Assembly (NCBI GenBank): GCA_900618425.1
Contig: UZAN01039778.1
Coordinates: 37,555-101,554 of the forward strand
Origin: Echinostoma caproni
Taxonomy: Eukaryota; Platyhelminthes; Trematoda; Plagiorchiida; Echinostomatidae
DNA: 64,000 bases
Direction: 5' to 3'
Positions 11,301 through 24,131 of the stretch are shown here, piece by piece. Within the stretch, counting starts at the first letter, position 1, and every line of letters starts with the position of its first letter. The notes beneath the pieces were generated by a model that was given only the letters and a program-made list of their open reading frames with translations, did no database searches and was not told the DNA's origin. Both the position numbers and the translations under genes were made by a program.

Positions 11301-14300
11301 GTTGAGCAACTTATTCAGTGGGTCATATTCAAATTCCAAGAACTGGACGGCAAACACTCTATCATCATCAGAGTCGTGTATGTAAAANCTTCGCAGAGGA
11401 ATTCATTGATCCATTGATCCATAGATCCACTCAAGGTACTTGAAGTGGGTTTAGAACCTAATTGACAGGGGTCAATAAACACATTTAAGCAAGAGTGAAG
11501 TGATAAAGGATAATGCGCACACAGCTTCTGACTATACCTTTTGCAATTGAAGTTGTCGGAATCTCTTTTCTAGATTTCCGGGTATCATTTTAAGTTTCCT
11601 GGGCATGATCATAAGCTTTCTCGTTGTCCTTATCCTCGCCGGCAAGCCTCCCATCTGAGTCTGGATGACCATCATGCAATGCGAATTTCTCTACCTCCTG
11701 TCGAAGCGCGGGGGACGATCGTGAGACATGCCTTGGTCACACATGCTTCAATACCCATGACATACATATTGCTTGTTTATCTTGCAAGTACGCGTACGCG
11801 TCTGTTTGTGTACATGCGTTTGTCCTCCCTCGTAGATACTGGTAAATCATGCACGATCAACGCTTGAGCCGTTGCTTAGCTCCGTAACGTGATGCTGCAA
11901 TGTAATTCATAAGCTAAACTTCAAGCGGTTGCATTTGGGACAACAATCGGTCATTCTCATTTGATATACGCATCAGTGTTGACCAGATTCATATCCAGTT
12001 TGTTCCAGGCTTTCAGGTTATATTCCATCTCAGTGACACCATCACCGAAGAAGAACCTTCCGGTACTGAGTAATACAAATTACCATTTTGGCCATATATC
12101 CGAACGGAATGAGGTATCCCTTTCAAATCAACTGCAATAGAAATAACGGAACGAGGGCTCTGGACGTATGCTATAAATTTTATAATAGTCAAAGAAGTTT
12201 ACAAGAAAATACAAGTTCACAAATCGTAATGTTTTAAAAATATGCTTTTCTGAGTATGAGCTCTGAATTCGATCATTTTTTCCGCTGAAATCACATAGTT
12301 TCACCTAAACACATCCGCCAAACAAAGTAAACAGGCGAATTAAGGTTAACGTATGACATTCACAAGTAGTAAATGCAAACTGTCTTAGAACAATAGTATT
12401 GCCATTATCCAATGTCATGATTCATGTTGACGATGCAAACACCAACATGGTTGTGCTTAAAATAGGGATTACCGAAGCCACCACCATCCAGAAACTGCAG
12501 TCAATGCAGGGTAAACGATGGACGCACAGTATCAGTTGATGCAAATCACATATTGGTAAACAAAGGATGAAACAGTCTCTAGCAGTATACACGATCTAGA
12601 AATGCGCAAATCATTGAAGTTTTAACTTTAATCTGCTCAATCACTAATCAGGCATATCCAAGAAGTAGTCGAAAAAACGCCCTGAAGAATCTCTGCACTA
12701 TTTCGTGTTTCACGCCACCAAAGGCCTATTGTTTAAATATTTGTCTAACACCGTGCTACTGTTCCCCCTTCTAGTTATCATAGTCCGCTGAGAGATGACT
12801 ACACTATAGTTTAAGTACTTGATCTTTTATTGGTAAACCAAACACCTCTGGCATTTTCCTATATGTGCATCATGTTCTGCATTCGAGGGCTCGAGCAATA
12901 GATTTGTTCTCAAGTTATGTGATCACGCTTTATATTCTTTGCGTACCAACCTCGCGGACTACCGTTACTCATTTCATGTTCCGAATATTCTTTCCGTGTG
13001 CAACATTGTACGGGAACAATCCTGTTTATCATCTACTCCAAGTGCTTGTCGACAGAAATAAGCTAGCCAAAGATTTACGTGCCAGTCACAAACTGTGAGC
13101 TCGTGTCATTCCCAACTTTCCTTGTTTAGTCATTTGAGTATTCATTTATTTGTGAACCTGGCCTACTTGAAGGGTGAAAAACCTTACTTTGAATAAAATA
13201 TCGGCTTGCAAACGTTTGGTGAACTCAAATATCTAAGCAAATTTAAATTAAAAAAATCTCCCAGTTGTCTGCCTGAATCCTAGGGGTTGATCATTCTAAA
13301 ACTGATAGTTTCCCGAAATAAACTTGGACAAAGAACAAGATACTGCAGGTGAACACGAGTTCATTCCGGGAGTATTTCGCTTCAACTAATCTGCTGCAAT
13401 CAAACCTGATCGAACCTTGCGAGCACTCAGATTACTTCAGGCTCACCCAGATTCCTATAGTCCTATCCAAACAGTTTGAATTTATCCAACAACAAACCTG
13501 AGTGGGTTGCGACATAAATTTTATCAACAATTAATCGTATGCTGTATGTGTTTGAATGTTGAAGTTGTTTACGTTTGTCATGCTGGAGTTAGGTATGCAA
13601 AAATGGTGTGATTCGGTTATTGATGTTAGAAGACAGTAACCATGATAATTGCAATGAAGACTGTTTTACCAAGTATCTGAAGATAACCTAGTAAATCAAA
13701 ATGTTTTCTCATTTAATGAAGTAATCAGTAGATTGTGAAGATACCAGTTGATGAGTATGAGGACAGGCGGAAAGGTGACGTTTTCAAATTCCAAAATATA
13801 TTTTTCTAAATAGACAATGTGAGAGTTAAAAATAAATAAATAAAATTGTGGAGATTATAGAAAAATGTATACAAATTAATTTCTTTCTGTTAACTATCAG
13901 CATGCGGTTTTACGTGCACGACTGTGGTGTTTACGGAAGCCTTGACTCTAGTTCATGGCACGGTTTTCCGTTAAGTCCGATTGGAAACTGTGATGATCTC
14001 TTTTGGGGCTTACTCGAATGCTTAGCGTTTGACGGTTGGACAATCTCCGGACCGTACATATACTGTGCAGTGCTTTCAAGTGTTTACGTTCACCTTCACA
14101 TCACCCCCAAAAGATAGGCACTCCTAATCCAACCAACACCACCACTAAAAACAACAACATACTTCCGCTTCGCTTTGTCCTGAATATCAGTCATTTGCAT
14201 TGTTATATGTTAAATAAAAGGCAATAGAACGAAAGAAAAAGGTGTGGAAATCTGCTGGTTCAAATACATCTTCTATGCTGGCCGTCATGGAGTCAGGCAA

Positions 14301-16609
14301 GCCGAGGGAGAAAGTGCGAAAGGATTTTTAGTTGTTGCGCATATTTCTGTACACCTGATCTTTGTTCTTCCAGCGCACTTCAACAGGACAAAACTCTTCC
14401 TTAGGGAAATGATCGTCGGAACGTCCAGCTCCGGTCAAAGGTTTCATAGCTAAACAGAAAAACAGAAAACCAACGTGAGATAATGGCTTCGCTGAACAAT
14501 CTCAGCTTCTTTTCCCAAGTCTATGTGAGTTGAAAAATATGGAAATATGGGTAAGTAAGTCAAATTATTTTAAAATCATTCGCCTGCCACAGAGACAAAC
14601 AGTTTCATCTATCATAAAGGCTTTTTGCAATTATTTGTTGAAACGCTTTGAAATATTACATCATTGTATTGTACAATGTTTTATTTTCCTTTTTGGGTTG
14701 AGCTACAACCAGCTAAATATGTAAAAACCAGGGATTTCGAAACGTGCCGTTTTTCAGAATGTAGACAAATTCGTTAACGAAAAATACGGCTTCATAATTT
14801 TTACTACGGAAAACAGAGTAATGTTCTCTCAAGTTAAAAGTCAAAAATTAATATTGACCCACGTTAAAGTGTAATGTATTCCACAATTCATTTCATACCC
14901 CGAAAAGGTTTCCCTCATAAACTTGTCATGCACCGGAAGATGCCCCTGTAACGGATGTCACGCGACAATTATTTTTACAGAAGTGAATAAGGGCTGAGTA
15001 TGATGAATTAGTTTTGGAGTTTAGCAAATGCACATACTGGATTAGTTATGGAGAACAAATTTTGTCACTTACCGTTAAACGTAATAGCTGAACCGTTGTT
15101 TGTTCAAGCTTTGCTCAAGTTGGATGAAATGGAATGAGTGCATGAAGCATTCAGAACATATTTATTGTCTTTATATGCAATGGAAATGTTTGTGATAGCC
15201 AAAAAATACCACTGGACTGATGTTTAGTCCTGTTTCTTATTTGTCTCAAATAGTTGGATAACTCCATGCGACTGCTGAGTGAGTTGCGTTTAGGAGTGAT
15301 CTCATTGAACAAATAGTTNTTATTTTTCGAGAAGAAATTCATATAATCATTTGGCAGTTATTTATCGTGTTTGAGAGGAACTCAATTTAAAAAGTGAGCT
15401 TCATCCTATTGTTTAGTTTATTGCAGCTTGGAGAGATGGCAATTTGAGCTTTTTTTGTGGCTTGGGTTGTGGCCTCTAAGAGGTTCATCCGGTGAAGTGA
15501 ATAATCTCGAACCCAAGCTGATGCCACTGCAATTGCAAGGCAGCTCACAAATAACGTTATGAGTGACTTTCACAGGCGCTCCCTAAATGGCCGATGTTAT
15601 GTCACAAAAACGAAATATGTGGCGGATTGTGGTAGGAGAAAACGGCAGCTCAAGAGTTTATGTCTTGGTGATGAACGAGGTACAGCACTTTCAAATAAGG
15701 ATATAATAAGGGATAAATACTCTGCACTCATTTAGTTTTCCTTGTAGATGATTGAATTTAAGGACCTCTTTGAAAATATCACAGACTATATTTTTCATAA
15801 AAAATATCGTAAACGTCAATCTACCTGCAACCTAAGTTGGGAAAGGTTAATAGATACAGTTTACCAATTTATGAGGTCGGAGGACGGGTGTTCAAGATTC
15901 CTCGTCATTGCTGATTTTCCTCTTAAAGTTTGCCATATGGAAACCCTGTGAGTGACGAAATCCCATGCCTAAAAGTTGTATCGTTATATATTCAATAGAA
16001 GGAAGTAAAAAAAAGTTCAATAAAAGTTAAAATTACTCAGTTAGACGATCCCAATCCGTATAACTTTACTAAGAGACAAAGTTTACAAGTAGAAGTAACA
16101 CAGTTTAGCTGGTTCATCTCAGTCTGAAAAAGATATGGGTAAAACATGGACTGTGGGGAAAAATGTTCGTCATATTTAATCTGCGGAGAGAGAGATAGTC
16201 TGTGTATGAGATAGTCTTGTGTGCAAAAACAGAGATTACAAATGCGTGTGAGGATAAAGCGCTTGCCCTGTGAAAGTGGTTACGCGCGAATCGAGCGTAG
16301 ATAAGCTTTGAATAACATTTCTCGAATAAGTGCGTTACGTGGATGTTTTGATTGTTTATATGATAACGGAGAAGAGTATCAGAATAAAGCCATTTTAAAA
16401 CCGTGCCAATAGCCTACCCTGGCTGCGTACTGGGCGAATAATGAGTTGTAAAACTAATTCAAATTACATCCATAATGAAGGCAAAGTGTAAATTCTGATC
16501 AACGTTTGCCGAATCAGCATATCTGAACACCCATGAACTATTTACGTTATTCAATAGGAAAGATATCTGTAAACAAAAAAACAAGTTCAAATTGTGAAAA
16601 GTTGAGTAT
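8333..16609. other. Mostly unrecognised AT-rich DNA
   Basis: No transposon or known gene is recognisable. Two coding-like forward segments at 10775-10926 and 11178-11417 are described under findings. A forward ORF at 13848-14117 and others in this stretch have no family signature. Isolated N bases at about 11388 and 15319 slightly limit frame reading. Confidence 0.5.
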
Positions 16610-16692
16610 CTTTGGTGGGATTCGAAACTAAACATGGACGCCACTTGCGCTTTAATATGCCGCATGCTGTACCGGCTGAGCTGCTGAACTTC
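16610..16692 (-). repeat. Degenerate tRNA-like sequence (possible SINE head)
   Basis: On the minus strand an A-box-like block (agctcagccggtacagc) is followed about 40 bases later by a B-box-like block (gtttcgaatcccacc). The arms do not fold into a full cloverleaf with a paired acceptor stem. A functional tRNA is therefore unlikely, and a pseudogene or SINE head is the better reading. Confidence 0.4.
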
Positions 16693-19600
16693 AAATTGCT
16701 AAAATAACAATTTGAACCAGAAATAATTCATTAAAGGAACGGGAATAACCGCACACAAAACACCAGAATCTAGCCGTGTTGTTTTATTCATTCATCGAAC
16801 TGGGTTGTTAAGTGGGAATAGAGCAGCATTTGATAAAATTATAGAGTGCATTTCGTCGTGTATAGATCAAGTGAAGCATGACCCAGTGCTGGAAAGTACT
16901 GTTTCTCCCTGATTGGGCTCTATAAACAGTGAGCAGGCTGAGTGACACAAGTGAGTATTGTGGACCCGGGACCTCTAAAGTAGAGCAATCAGATAAATTT
17001 TTGAGGAAAATCTATCTGCCCAGTGACTTTGTACCGATTAACTAACTAACAAAATCAGGCTGAAAACACCCTACTTCAGTGCGAATACAATACTGTCTTA
17101 ACGTGAAAAATTGCACTCAGTTCAACCAACATGGATATAAACGCGGAATGCAGACACTGAGGCAACTTGAATAGCGGAACGTTTAGGAACAGGAACATAT
17201 CACTAAACCTTCATTTATACAGAGTTCAAGCCGGTGAGTTCGTCAATATTTTCGAAGTCACCTCCATCGAACTGGGCTTGGCTCGTTTAGAATCAAGCTA
17301 AGCAATCGTTTATCAGATGTGGCAAGCTGCTAGCACACACTTTTAACAGACAAACAGAAAAATTGTATGCTATTCAACGGTTTATGCCGGTTCAGGTCGG
17401 CATCTGTTAAAGTAAGGATAGTGTGGATAAATCGAAAAGGGCCATAGCAGCAATGTAACAGCCTGTTTAGATCCATAACATGTGAGCATTGCCTTCTAAA
17501 TGCCTTAGTTGCTAACAACAAGATGGATCGTATCTGACAATTCCGATGAGTTAAACCTAAAAACGATTCAACGCTCATCAACTTGTTAATAGTCCCGACT
17601 GTTTGAACGACGATCTCGAATAGGCTTTTCTCGAAAATTCTCTCCCAAACTATCCACTCTCGTGCAACGTTAATGGCATACTTACCATACCTAACGATGG
17701 AGGATGCATCAATCTGAACCGTGCGTTTAGCCTCACTATATCTGAGTATTTGGTTTATCCACGCCCCATGTCAATTGTTTGACCACTAAATGGATTTTTA
17801 TTATTCAAACGATGACAATTATCTCATTATTTCACAAATTTATGCATCCTACTCGCATCTGTATGATTGCCGTAATAACGATCATGATGTTTTTGAAATA
17901 ATGATGTTACCATTGGCAAAGTTTGACTTTGTCAAGCAACATTGAATGTGGCACTTTTCTGTCTTGTTCATCGCGATACATGAGTGTCGGCAAACGTGAA
18001 TTCCACTGTGGTCACATTCCAAGTTCGTTTGCTGACATAATCAAACTTTGCATCTTTTGGAAGCCCAATTTGGTCAAATGTCCACTCCCCAAAAGGGCGA
18101 GAATTTACATTTGGTATGATGTTAAAGATGAAACGAACGTTTCCAGAAGCGTAGCTCTAGCGACGCATCAGTAGGCGCATTCGGTGAGTCAATCTCATTG
18201 TATTACCATTATTCTATCGCCCCGATAAAAACTATCAAGACTTGCCTTATATTGAGAGTACAACCAAAAAATATTTTCAGGAATCTACCATGTATGCATC
18301 ACCTTTGAGCCATCAGAAACAACTCACATACTGTTGGGCTCCGACTTTCGGAGCACAAACATAACGCTCTTGCACTAGTATCTAAGGTACTATTTGAAGT
18401 CATGGATTTTGTATTATCCAAATTTTTACAAGCAATCTTGAGTGTTGATTTCGTTTTATGTGTCTGTCACGCCCGTGCGATAAGATAGTGCCACGAGCTG
18501 AGTCGATTTTCACTGGCATGTTTAAACTTTCTTACACAACTCTGCCACGTCTAGTGCCTCCTATCTTGATCCTCGCGACGGTAATAATCACCAGGATTTC
18601 AAAACGCCATAGTTACCTTTTTGGAAACGTGTACGCACCGGTTCCAACTTTCTACTACCCCCTGTTTCAAGTTTGTGGAAGTAGCTTCGGAGAAATGTTT
18701 TTTTAAATGCTAGTAAAAATATGTACTGAAACGTTCTTTTTGCCGGCATTGATTGCGATAAATATAGAACTTTCACAGAAAGTTGTTTTCTTTACCTCAC
18801 ATAAACCAAATGAGCATGTGTCACTAAAACCCTTCAAACGCAAAGTCAGTTTGAGGATTGATTGTGTTAACAAAAACAATAAATGGTATTTTTGGTCAAA
18901 CTAGGTATTGTGAGTAATTATTGATTTATTTTTACAGAGTATCTTAGAAACTTCATTTAAACAAATGTTTTGTTGACCAAGAAGAGGAGGTGACTAGTAG
19001 GGTTTGAACTGTGACACGTTGGGTAGCTGATGGTTGCGGGAACCACATGTCCTATCAATACAGTGAACTTAATCATTCAGACGAGCGTATGACTAGCATC
19101 ATCTGGAGTTAGCTTACACGCCAGTGTTGTCCGAATCGCAATAACGCTAATCCCTCACGTGACTGAGCTAAGTCTTCTTCAGTTTAAAGCCTTATGGAAT
19201 ACAGTTGAAAGGCTCTCACGAGAAATTTGTGTAGCGGTAATCCATTTGAATTAAATATTGCAAGCAATGCTGACATCATTTTTTGCAACAGATAAGTTGA
19301 CGGGCACATTTGTCACTCCTATGCGCATATATATGTTGCCCTATCACAAAAATAAAATGCTTCAGAATCGACTGCTGACTAACATGATCATTTGAGTACT
19401 AAAAAACTCTGGCATGAGCAATTAGTACTGCATATCAGTTGAACGAAATCACTACTGTGTCGTAGCCAAAGTGCTCGTGCAACAGCTACCGTAGCCGCAT
19501 TTGAAATGCATTTGATTTAATTCACCCGTGAAAAGGAATAGAAACAAACCAAGAAACAAAGGATTTTGTTAGACAAACATTCACTTGTATTGAAGTCCAA

Positions 19601-21923
19601 TTATCAAGTCATAACACTGAACAGCAACATTGATATAATGTACACATTTGGAAAACCCATGTTTGCACACGTCGCTTCTCAAATCGAAACATTTATCAGA
19701 AAAAGAAGGGAATAGAAAATTTCATCACACCTGTTGGCCGGATTTGACTAATTCTATTTAGTATCACACTGTTATTCAGGATAAACAATTGTATAAGTTT
19801 TTTGGCCCCAGACAAGAAACATGCAATCAAAGAACGTTCCTGTGTGTGGGATAAAAGCGCGCTCGCGCTCGCGAGCACACACGCACGCACCTGAGAGAGA
19901 GAGAGTGGAGGGAGGACCGGGGGTAGAGCGATGCGTGGGTTTTGTGGACGGTGATCATTGCCCCCGTTTACAAGGTGAGCTCTGCAGACTATAGTTTGTG
20001 TGTATTATCAGCACGTGTTTTGTCTTCTTTTGGTTTATTCTATACTTTTTACCTGTCTGTAGGTGATCTAATGCGAACATAGTAAATAACCTGGCTACAA
20101 TGCTTCCTATTCAACAGAACACTTACCATCCGTTTTCATTTACGATCTAGTGCAATGTAGATCTTAGAATGGATTACGGTAAAAGGCTGCAATTCTTCAG
20201 AGAGTTATTAAAGTTAAATTTAATGTTGCGTTTATCAAAAGTTGTCCGGGATGTCATTTGGTTTGCACACACTAATTAGAACAAATGTGGTTATTTTTAA
20301 TGGAAGAGGTTTATCCTAATTCTACATCATCTGCGTAAACGTCTGTCTTCGTACGCCATCTGCCAACTCTGGGGTGATGCAACCATAGGGACATAAAGCG
20401 TCATGCAAACTATTTTATTATCAAGAGATGTGCCATTCTTTTATAAGACCATACATGGTTGACAAGAGCACAAGTTTAATGAATTTTTTATTCAATTTTT
20501 CTGTTTAATTCAGTTACTTATAAGTAGTGGTGCAGACTGATGATATTGATGAAACATTGACTCATCTCCGGGTGAAGCCCGTCAATTAGTCATCGTGAAC
20601 TGCATAGACTGGTAGCCTTATGTGACTTCTCCAAAGTTTGAATCAATCTGTTGAGTTGCATGAAGTCCCAAAGTGGGCGAACACAATGCATCGAAAGTGG
20701 TAAGAAGCCTGATGTCGTTGGTTCTTATTTTCACAACGACCCACAAAACCGTACCGTTGCTGTCCGCATAAATCTTTGAAAGTAAGAGATTAATCAAATT
20801 TGCCAAACACATGAGCTTATGATATAACCAGTTCCGTGAATATTCTCATCGTGTCATTGTTCACCACAGTGTTTTCTTACAGTCGTTTCATTGTACCATT
20901 GATTAATGCATGTCTCTTAGCTGTACTCGTTTAAATGTTTGGTTAAAATGTCCACGTCGAAACCACATAGGCGGCTGTTTATTGGCGACAACGAATTTGA
21001 AGCTAATGACATAAATGCACATGAGCGACCCTTGCTCGAATAAGATTTCTCTGCTGGAGCTGGTGCAAACGGATAAACGTTTACAGTTCAAATGTGTTTC
21101 TACCAAGTCGAAAAGCAAGGTGTTATAAATGTGTGTGAGCTTAAATCTAAAACATGAATGGATTAAACAGGCTTAACGGCTTGAACAAACATTTTTGCTC
21201 ATGATGAATTCACATTCACACATTTAAGAAAAACGTTATTCAATCGATAGCAGTAGTTGAAAGAAAGGTGTATGCATATACGACATATTCTTCCGTGATG
21301 CCGACTATTGGCATTATATTCATTGACTGATAAAGCCCGATTGTCAGGTCGAAAATTGCAGGTGGTGGATTTGAGGCCTGTAAAACTAATGGAGGAGAAA
21401 GTGCTCGTTGGCTTCACCTTGCGAAACTGAAATTCTGGAGACATAATGTTACGATTAGAGATAAATGAAGAAAAACTCATTAGATTGAATGCTATTGGGT
21501 GGGGTGGAGTGTAAATAATTTTTTGGCACAAAAATGTCAGCAGTGTAGTTTGTTTTGATGATCAAAGCACCGTACACAAAACCAAGACTACACCTGTGTC
21601 ATGTTATCTATTGAGAATGTGATGACTCTTAACTAATGTTTTGTTTAATTCGACCCTCTTTTATTGGATAACTGTATTTGTGAACGAATTTTACTTAAAA
21701 GGTTTCGTTTAGTTAAAGTGTTGCCTTCTGTTATAAACACAGAAGAGTTAAGTTCCAAAAAGACGCTGACTTTGATGTGTTAGATTCATGGATTCGTACG
21801 AATATCCATCCATTAGTTATGGTTTCTACTTACAAGAAGAAATCAGATTGCATGCTAACTGATGGATGCCATATGTCTCTGTAAGTTGGATGGGTAATTC
21901 GAATGTAAAAGATGAGTGCTATT
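16693..21923. other. No recognisable gene
   Basis: AT-rich with scattered short frames. The forward frame 17923-18174 is cysteine-containing and coding-like but has no family match. A GC-rich low-complexity patch lies at 19855-19912. Nothing else can be supported. Confidence 0.5.
19855..19912. repeat. Alternating purine-pyrimidine and GA low-complexity patch
   Basis: A GC-rich run of GCGCTC/CGCGAG units is followed by CA/CGCA steps and then a GAGAGA tract. It is sharply different in composition from its AT-rich surroundings. Confidence 0.7.
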
Positions 21924-21998
21924 GGTGTGACCTCGTAGCTCAGCTGGTAGGGCGTGCGATGTACAAAGGCGTAGGTTCGAATCCCACAGAGACTACTG
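21924..21998 (+). repeat. tRNA-like sequence, probably pseudogene or SINE head
   Basis: The sequence tagctcagctggtagggc gives a good D-arm (GCTC pairing GGGC) and A box. The sequence ggttcgaatccca gives a good T-loop and B box. Spacing is close to that of a tRNA. However, the anticodon stem is mismatched and the 5' and 3' ends do not form a seven-pair acceptor stem. This argues against a working tRNA. Confidence 0.5.
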
Positions 21999-23924
21999 AA
22001 ATTTTCACAATCTCGACATAGAACACTTTGTTCTGCCAAACAAAAAGTTAAACAATCACTTGATTAACAGTTGCAGACGCGGTGAGAGAAGTTTTTTACT
22101 CTGGAATGAATGTGAGATTAAATTGCAAATATTGGAAGTTCCAACCCAAAAACTGTTAGTGAAGTCAACTGATCAGAAACTCCTTCACGTAAAAAGATAC
22201 AATTGCCAGCCATGAGGAGAAACGGAAAATATGAGTTCACAAAATGAAGCCACTTTGATGCAACATAAAATGTTGACATGACGCCATGGGATACCGACAT
22301 TCACATTGTTGCTAAGTTAGATTGCTGACATAGCACCTGCTCATCATATTTTGGCCATAGTGAAGATACCAATACCAACTGATGGTAATGAAAGGAAAAC
22401 GGTGATTTTTCCGGAAAGCGTCCGCTTCTGGAAAAGGGGAAAATAATATGACACTGAGTTTCCCTTTTGTTATAAATCACACTATCCCCTGCAGATGTCG
22501 ATTCTCGACTGGATACGATCAACTCAAACAATAAATAATGCATCCTTTTGTCAGTTTGCCACTCACGCATATGGAAAAAAAACTCACATGCTTTGGACGT
22601 TAGACAAAATGTTTGAAATTGTTTCCGTATGCGGATAAAAATGAACACGTTTTACCTGCTATTTTTCAGCTAGGTTGCACTGTAAAAGACTGTGATATTC
22701 CATTCCGGCCATATTGTCTCCCAGTATTTTTTCCTGGTTTGAAAATGACCCACGTTACCCTCATTTCACGTCCGATTAAAAACGTGTTTATCTTTGCGAT
22801 GGTATTTCCATCCCTGTCTTGAGCAGAGTTATTCTGTGCCAACATTTCGATGTTTGCAATCGATTAACCAACGGTATACTGGTATGTTCACACCCTCGTC
22901 TATTTACACATGCTAAGGGATTGTGTGTATCTCATTCGCGCACTCAGCTGACAGTGAAGACTGCTCTATTTGCGTACTATCCTCAACCGTGATCCCATCA
23001 TTCGCGTATCTTAGTATATAGGATATCTAACATTCGGGGCTTATATTCCGTTTATTCTACCCAGTTCACCTATCAACTCTTATTTTTTCTGTGCCTATGT
23101 CTCTTCATTTACAGAACATCTCTTACTGGATGTGTTTTGACTGGAATGCGTGAGGCGCGGGGGGAGAGGGAGGGACGGAGGAAATCACATGTCAATGCCT
23201 CTTAGTTTATACACAAATGACTAATCAACCAGAAAGGAATGTAACAACAGAATGAGACCCCAATGCTATCAAGAGAAACAGAATCGTAGGTTCTCTTACG
23301 TTACATCATAATAAGTAAATTCAAAAGACTGATCACGTTTTCTTGGATACACAACTATGGTCATGAGTATCTAAAAGGGAAATGGAGTTCCGCGTGTGCA
23401 ATATCAGTAGTTAGTTAACAAGAATGCGATTTGGAGGAGACGCGCCTACTGCAGATAGTTGTGTGACCCGGAAATCAGACATTTCGACGGGCACTGTTTA
23501 TTTGTCACCAAATATTCTTCAATATCAACTGTGAACTAATTAAGCACATACCTAGGGCTGACTTCAATTTCATTATTGTATCAATGTGTTGGGAAATCTC
23601 GGTTAAAAAACTGCAAATGAATAAACTGGAAGAATGGCACTTTTAGCTATCCGTAAAAGTACGAGCAGGCCGATTAGATTTAACCTATGAACAAGGAAAT
23701 AACAAAAATTATCAAGTATGACACCAATATCTTTGATCTCAAAAGAAAAGCTTATATGCCCTTTTGTATAAAAACCGTTGGGTTGATGGGGCATGAATTT
23801 CAGTCATTTTTGAAATATCCAAGACATGCGATATGATATATCTACAACGCTTTGATGTTACCGATGAACTTCGACCATTCAGACTGCAAGTTTTGACCAG
23901 TAATTACTCAATTATGATATTGCT
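21999..23924. other. No recognisable gene
   Basis: A 115-codon reverse frame (22301-22648) and shorter frames have no known motif. A G-rich purine tract lies around 23156-23180. Nothing further is supported. Confidence 0.5.
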
Positions 23925-24131
23925 TTATGTGAACTGACTACCCGTCGAACTCCCCCTTCACGCATAATCCTCAGTTCACCGCCTCAAGCATACACTCGGA
24001 AGCACTAGACTCGAGTTGCGCTTCTATTATAATTCATCAATGTTGCATATCCATCGTCCTGTCCTGAATTTGAACTCCGGATCCATCGCATGAAAGGCGT
24101 GTGCTTTACTGCCGAGTTAAACAGCTCACAA
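23925..24131 (-). repeat. SINE-like tRNA-derived repeat, copy 1
   Basis: One of four ~200 bp copies of a family in this window, here on the minus strand. Read from its head it has a tRNA-like box B (ggatccggagttcaaat), then the body block gtgcttccgagtgtatg, then ctgaggattatgcgtga. It ends in a variant of the ggatagtcag tail block. No protein is encoded. Confidence 0.72.

Noticed and set aside
13848..14117. Forward ORF with Cys- and Trp-containing peptide
   Set aside because: Follows a possible acceptor, but no family, no donor and no neighbouring exon was found.
17923..18174. Cysteine-containing 83-codon forward ORF near a GTGAGT donor
   Set aside because: The donor lies after the stop in that frame. 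No phase-consistent exon could be built.
21199..21531. 110-codon reverse ORF
   Set aside because: No domain, signal peptide or repeat match. Composition is like surrounding noncoding DNA.
21924..21998. Functional tRNA gene
   Set aside because: D-arm and T-arm are good, but the anticodon stem and acceptor stem do not pair. Kept only as a tRNA-like repeat.
22301..22648. 115-codon reverse ORF
   Set aside because: No recognisable motif and no supporting splice or start context. Such frames arise by chance in AT-rich DNA of this length.
23156..23180. G-quadruplex
   Set aside because: Only three G-tracts of three or more are present. A canonical four-tract motif is not met.
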